From: CAVSWN01 sp046728115
GTDB taxonomy: Bacteria; Acidobacteriota; Vicinamibacteria; Vicinamibacterales; CAVVIG01
DNA: 17,120 nucleotides
Direction of reading: 5' to 3'
Assembly (NCBI GenBank): GCA_046728115.1
Contig: JBKPDW010000576.1
Location: 1-17,120 of the forward strand
Shown: in pieces, positions 14,165-17,120 of the stretch
Numbering within the stretch: position 1 is the first letter of the stretch
Layout: each line of letters starts with the position of its first letter
Translations under genes and position numbers: made by a program
The notes under the pieces: model-generated
The model's input: the letters and a program-made list of their open reading frames with translations, nothing else
Told to the model about the DNA's origin: nothing
Database searches by the model: none

Positions 14165-17077
14165 ATGCTCAAGAAACTGATCTCTGCATTCATAGTTCTG
14201 GCACTCGCCAGCCCTGCGCTCGCGCAGTCGCAGGCGGCCAATGGGTCGATTGAGGGCACGATCACGGACACCTCCGGAGGCGTTCTCCCAGGCGTGACGG
14301 TGACCGTCACGAACGTTGACACCGGTACCGAGCGCAGCGTGGTCACCAGCGAGAAGGGGCTGTATCGCGCCCCGCTCCTTCCTCTCGGCACGTATCGCGT
14401 CGTCGCGGAGTTGCCGGGGTTCAAAAAGTTCGAGCAAGGTGGCATCACGTTGTCGGTGGGCCAGACCGCGACGGTCAACGCGACGATGTCGGTGGGCGCG
14501 GTCAGCGAGACGATTATCGTGCAGGCACAGAGCCCGTTGCTCGAACCGGCGCGGATCGACATCGGCCACACGATGACCGATCTCGAGGTCCACAACCTGC
14601 CGCTCGTGGCGCGCAACCCGTACAACTTCGCGCTGGCGCAACCGGGCGTCACCGGCATCGGCAACGTCGAGTTCGGCGTACCTCGCCTTGCGGCCAACGG
14701 CGCCGCGATGCGCATCAACTATCAGATCGATGGCAACACGAACACCGAGAAGGATCGCGCCGGGCTCCGACTGCTTCCGATGTCGGAAGTGATGATCCAG
14801 GAAGTCAAGGTCGTGACGACCGGTTTCGCGCCCGAGTTCGGTCAGACGATGGGGATGGTGTTCAACGCGGTGACGCCGTCTGGCACGAACACGTTCAAGG
14901 GAGAGGCGAGCTACCTGTTCCGCCGGGATCCCTTCAGCGCGTTTCCGTTCTTCTTCGGGTGCGGCAGCACGACGCCAGCGGCGAGCTGCCCGCCCATCGC
15001 CCCGGACGCCATCAAGCCCGCCACGCGCGTGGACACGGGCACGGCCGACGTTGGCGGACCGCTGATCAAAAACAAGTTGTTCTTTTACGGCGGCTGGGAG
15101 CAGACGCGCCGCGATCTGTCGTCGACGAGCCTGATCACGGTAACCCCGTCGATCGTGCAGCTCCTCGGACTGAAGCCGCAGCCGGACGCGGCGCCAAACG
15201 TGCAGACCGCGAAGTTCGCGATCGGTAAGGGCGACTATCAACTCAACAACAGCAACCGTCTGACCGCGCGGTGGATCAGGTTCCACAACGATGCGCCCTA
15301 CAACAGCGGCGGCGGCATCAACACCCTCGAGCGCGCCACCGACTTCCTCGACGCGATGGACTCGACTGCAGGCCAGCTCGTCACGTCGTTGGGATCCAGC
15401 AAGCTGAACGAGCTGCGGTTCCAGTACGCGCATCGTCATCAGCAATCGGTCGCGAATTCGGACACCGGCACGGGACCGGCCGTATTGATCAGCGGCGTAG
15501 CTGGCTTTGGCGGCGCGGTGGCGGGCACCGGACAAGGCAACGCCGGCTTCGACTTCAAGCAGAACATCACCCAGGCGATAGACAACTTCACGTACATCCG
15601 CGCCGCGCACAGCTACAAGTTCGGGTTCGACTGGCAGCACATCTACGACGAGCGGACCAACGCTCCGCTGTGGTTCTACACATTCCCGACGACGGCAGCG
15701 TATCTGGCGGCCAAGAGCGGCGTAGTCCCGTTCGGCTACACGACGATGTCGCAGATAACCGGCAACCTGTCGTTCAACATGAGCACGAACGTGTTCAGCA
15801 CGTTCGTGCAGGACGACTGGCAGATCAAGCCATCGGTGAAGATCCTGTACGGCGTTCGTTACGACCTGTACAAATATCCCGCTGGGATCGCGGACGCGCC
15901 GCTCGCGCAGACGCTCAGCTTCAACACCGACAAGAACAACTTCGGTCCGCGCGTCGGCGTTGCGTGGTCCGTGAACGACGCCACGGTGGTGCGCGCCAGC
16001 ACCGGCCTCATGTACGACCAGCCGATTCTCGGAGGCTACGAACAGGCGTTGCAGCTCTCGGGGTCGCCGCGCGCGCCGACCTATACGTTCAGCGGCACGT
16101 CAGCCGGTGCTCCGGCGTTTCCGGGACCGGCGCCTACCGGGACGTTGGCGCTTCAGTCGCCCTGGGCGATCGATCCCGCCTTCGTCGTTGCGCAGACGTA
16201 CCAGGCCAACGCGCAGCTGGAGCGCGCGATCGGCAGGGACATGTCGGCATCGATCAGCGTGATGTACGCCAAGGGTTCGGATCTGCCGGTCGTGACGAAC
16301 ATCAACCCGATCAATCCGATTGGCGCGCTGGCCGATGGACGTCCGATCTACAACACGACGGCTTCGGCGGCCACGCGTCTCGATCCACGCTTCAACCTGA
16401 TCCAGGAAGTGCAGTCGATCGGCGATTCGACGTTCAAGTCGATGACGATCGGCTTCAACAAGCGCCTGTCGCACGGGCTGTCCTACAACCTGCAGTACTC
16501 GCTCGGAAAAGGGCTCGACGACACGCCTCTTCTGACGCAATTGACCGTGCAGGCGGAGAGCGGCCGATCGGATCCGTCCAACATCGAACGCGATCGCGGA
16601 CCAAATCCGCTCGACATGCGTCACAGCTTCAACGGCAACATCATCTACATCTCCGAGAATCATTCGTCGAACGCCGTCGTCCGCCAGCTTCTGAGCGGCA
16701 ATCAGCTCGCCTTCCTGCTGCAGATCAACAGCGGTCTGCCCGTGAACATTTCGGCGAACCGCGACCTGAACGGCGACGGCATCAGCGCCGATCGTCCGCT
16801 GTTCATCGATCGCAACTCTCTGTATCTGCCGGCGCAGAGAATCGTGGACCTTCGGTACACGCGGTGGGTTCCGATTCGCGGGTCGGTTCGCGGCGAGGTG
16901 ATTGCCGAGTTCAAGAACCTGTTCAACGTCGAGTTGTTGTCGAACATCACCACCACGATCACCACGGACGCGCTCGGGGCGCCTGCGGCGCCGATTCCGA
17001 CCGATCCGTATCAGTTCACGAACCCGTCTGGCGCCGAGCAGCGGAAGTTCCAATTGGGGTTCAAGATCCGCTTCTAA
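14165..17077 (+). CDS. TonB-dependent receptor, Oar-like, with carboxypeptidase-regulatory-like domain
   Basis: This is a 970-residue outer-membrane receptor of the Oar-like type abundant in acidobacteria. The signal peptide is clear (MLKKLISAFIVLALASPALA, cleavage before Q21). A CarboxypepD_reg-like beta-sandwich spans about 27-112 (GSIEGTITDTSGGVLPGVTV, LGTYRVVAELPGFKKFEQ). A plug-like domain follows at about 115-260 (ETIIVQAQSPLLEPARID, then NLPLVARNPYNFALAQPGVT), and the rest is a long beta-barrel ending in FQLGFKIRF with a terminal phenylalanine. A cysteine pair (FFGCGSTTPAASCPP, about 265) could form a loop disulfide. The frame is open far upstream into bshA, but only the ATG at 14165 gives a signal peptide, and a good promoter precedes it. 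Receptors of this type import large or complex substrates; the ligand is unknown. Confidence 0.95.
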   Translation: MLKKLISAFIVLALASPALAQSQAANGSIEGTITDTSGGVLPGVTVTVTNVDTGTERSVVTSEKGLYRAPLLPLGTYRVVAELPGFKKFEQGGITLSVGQTATVNATMSVGAVSETIIVQAQSPLLEPARIDIGHTMTDLEVHNLPLVARNPYNFALAQPGVTGIGNVEFGVPRLAANGAAMRINYQIDGNTNTEKDRAGLRLLPMSEVMIQEVKVVTTGFAPEFGQTMGMVFNAVTPSGTNTFKGEASYLFRRDPFSAFPFFFGCGSTTPAASCPPIAPDAIKPATRVDTGTADVGGPLIKNKLFFYGGWEQTRRDLSSTSLITVTPSIVQLLGLKPQPDAAPNVQTAKFAIGKGDYQLNNSNRLTARWIRFHNDAPYNSGGGINTLERATDFLDAMDSTAGQLVTSLGSSKLNELRFQYAHRHQQSVANSDTGTGPAVLISGVAGFGGAVAGTGQGNAGFDFKQNITQAIDNFTYIRAAHSYKFGFDWQHIYDERTNAPLWFYTFPTTAAYLAAKSGVVPFGYTTMSQITGNLSFNMSTNVFSTFVQDDWQIKPSVKILYGVRYDLYKYPAGIADAPLAQTLSFNTDKNNFGPRVGVAWSVNDATVVRASTGLMYDQPILGGYEQALQLSGSPRAPTYTFSGTSAGAPAFPGPAPTGTLALQSPWAIDPAFVVAQTYQANAQLERAIGRDMSASISVMYAKGSDLPVVTNINPINPIGALADGRPIYNTTASAATRLDPRFNLIQEVQSIGDSTFKSMTIGFNKRLSHGLSYNLQYSLGKGLDDTPLLTQLTVQAESGRSDPSNIERDRGPNPLDMRHSFNGNIIYISENHSSNAVVRQLLSGNQLAFLLQINSGLPVNISANRDLNGDGISADRPLFIDRNSLYLPAQRIVDLRYTRWVPIRGSVRGEVIAEFKNLFNVELLSNITTTITTDALGAPAAPIPTDPYQFTNPSGAEQRKFQLGFKIRF

Positions 17078-17094
17078 AAGCCTCGCCCCCATCC

Positions 17095-17120
17095 ATGGCT
17101 CAGGGCCGATGGCTCATGGC
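17095..17120. repeat. start of an ATGGCTCA tandem repeat at the window edge
   Basis: ATGGCTCA occurs at 17095-17102 and again at 17109-17116, and the second copy runs straight into ATGGC at the last base. This looks like the beginning of a 7-bp ATGGCTC tandem array just downstream of the receptor gene. Its full extent is cut off by the window end. Confidence 0.5.

Noticed and set aside
13904..15640. 578-residue minus-strand open frame antisense to bshA and the receptor
   Set aside because: Its composition is shadow-like, and it contradicts two well-supported plus-strand genes.
1..17120. Search for CRISPR arrays, complete tRNA genes, insertion sequences, toxin-antitoxin or defence genes
   Set aside because: No regularly spaced repeats, transposase motifs, complete cloverleaf or known defence motifs were seen in any supported gene.

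Overview
The window looks like chromosomal DNA of a high-GC acidobacterium, most likely of the Vicinamibacteria type. This is inferred from gene content. An 806-residue duplicated FtsX/MacB-like permease matches the ADOP family (acidobacterial duplicated orphan permease). A 970-residue Oar-like TonB-dependent receptor with an N-terminal carboxypeptidase-regulatory-like domain is typical of the phylum. Two bacillithiol biosynthesis genes and several degenerate intergenic repeats add weaker support. There are no rRNA, tRNA or CRISPR features, no transposase and no phage genes.

Layout. (1) 1-173: no gene supported. (2) 174-2209: a tightly coupled ABC-2 exporter, ATPase then permease, sharing one base. 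(3) 2115-2462, minus strand: a small coiled-coil protein built on a 21-bp tandem repeat, its 3' end running antisense into the permease gene. (4) 2591-7193, plus strand: secreted M19 dipeptidase, FAD-dependent DAO-family oxidoreductase, GNAT acetyltransferase and exported serine beta-lactamase-like hydrolase, separated by gaps of about 80-185 bp. The last two gaps carry degenerate repeats. (5) 7369-10772, minus strand: a ketopantoate-reductase-family gene translationally coupled (ATGA) to the ADOP permease. (6) 10951-14034, plus strand: a second DAO-family oxidoreductase, then bshB1 and bshA, which overlap by ATGA. (7) 14165-17077: the TonB-dependent receptor, followed by the start of another short tandem repeat at the window edge.

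How the genes may work together. BshA and BshB1 catalyse the first two steps of bacillithiol synthesis; the last enzyme, BshC, is not in the window. The ABC-2 pair should form one exporter. The M19 dipeptidase, DAO oxidase and serine hydrolase could form a peptide or D-amino-acid catabolic neighbourhood, but this is only inference.

The most distinctive signal is regulatory. Three genes have a TANNNT -10-like hexamer exactly 7 nt before an ATG and no Shine-Dalgarno sequence, which predicts leaderless transcripts and decides their starts (2591, 10772, 14165). I found no convincing new multi-gene system; the findings below are modest and testable.
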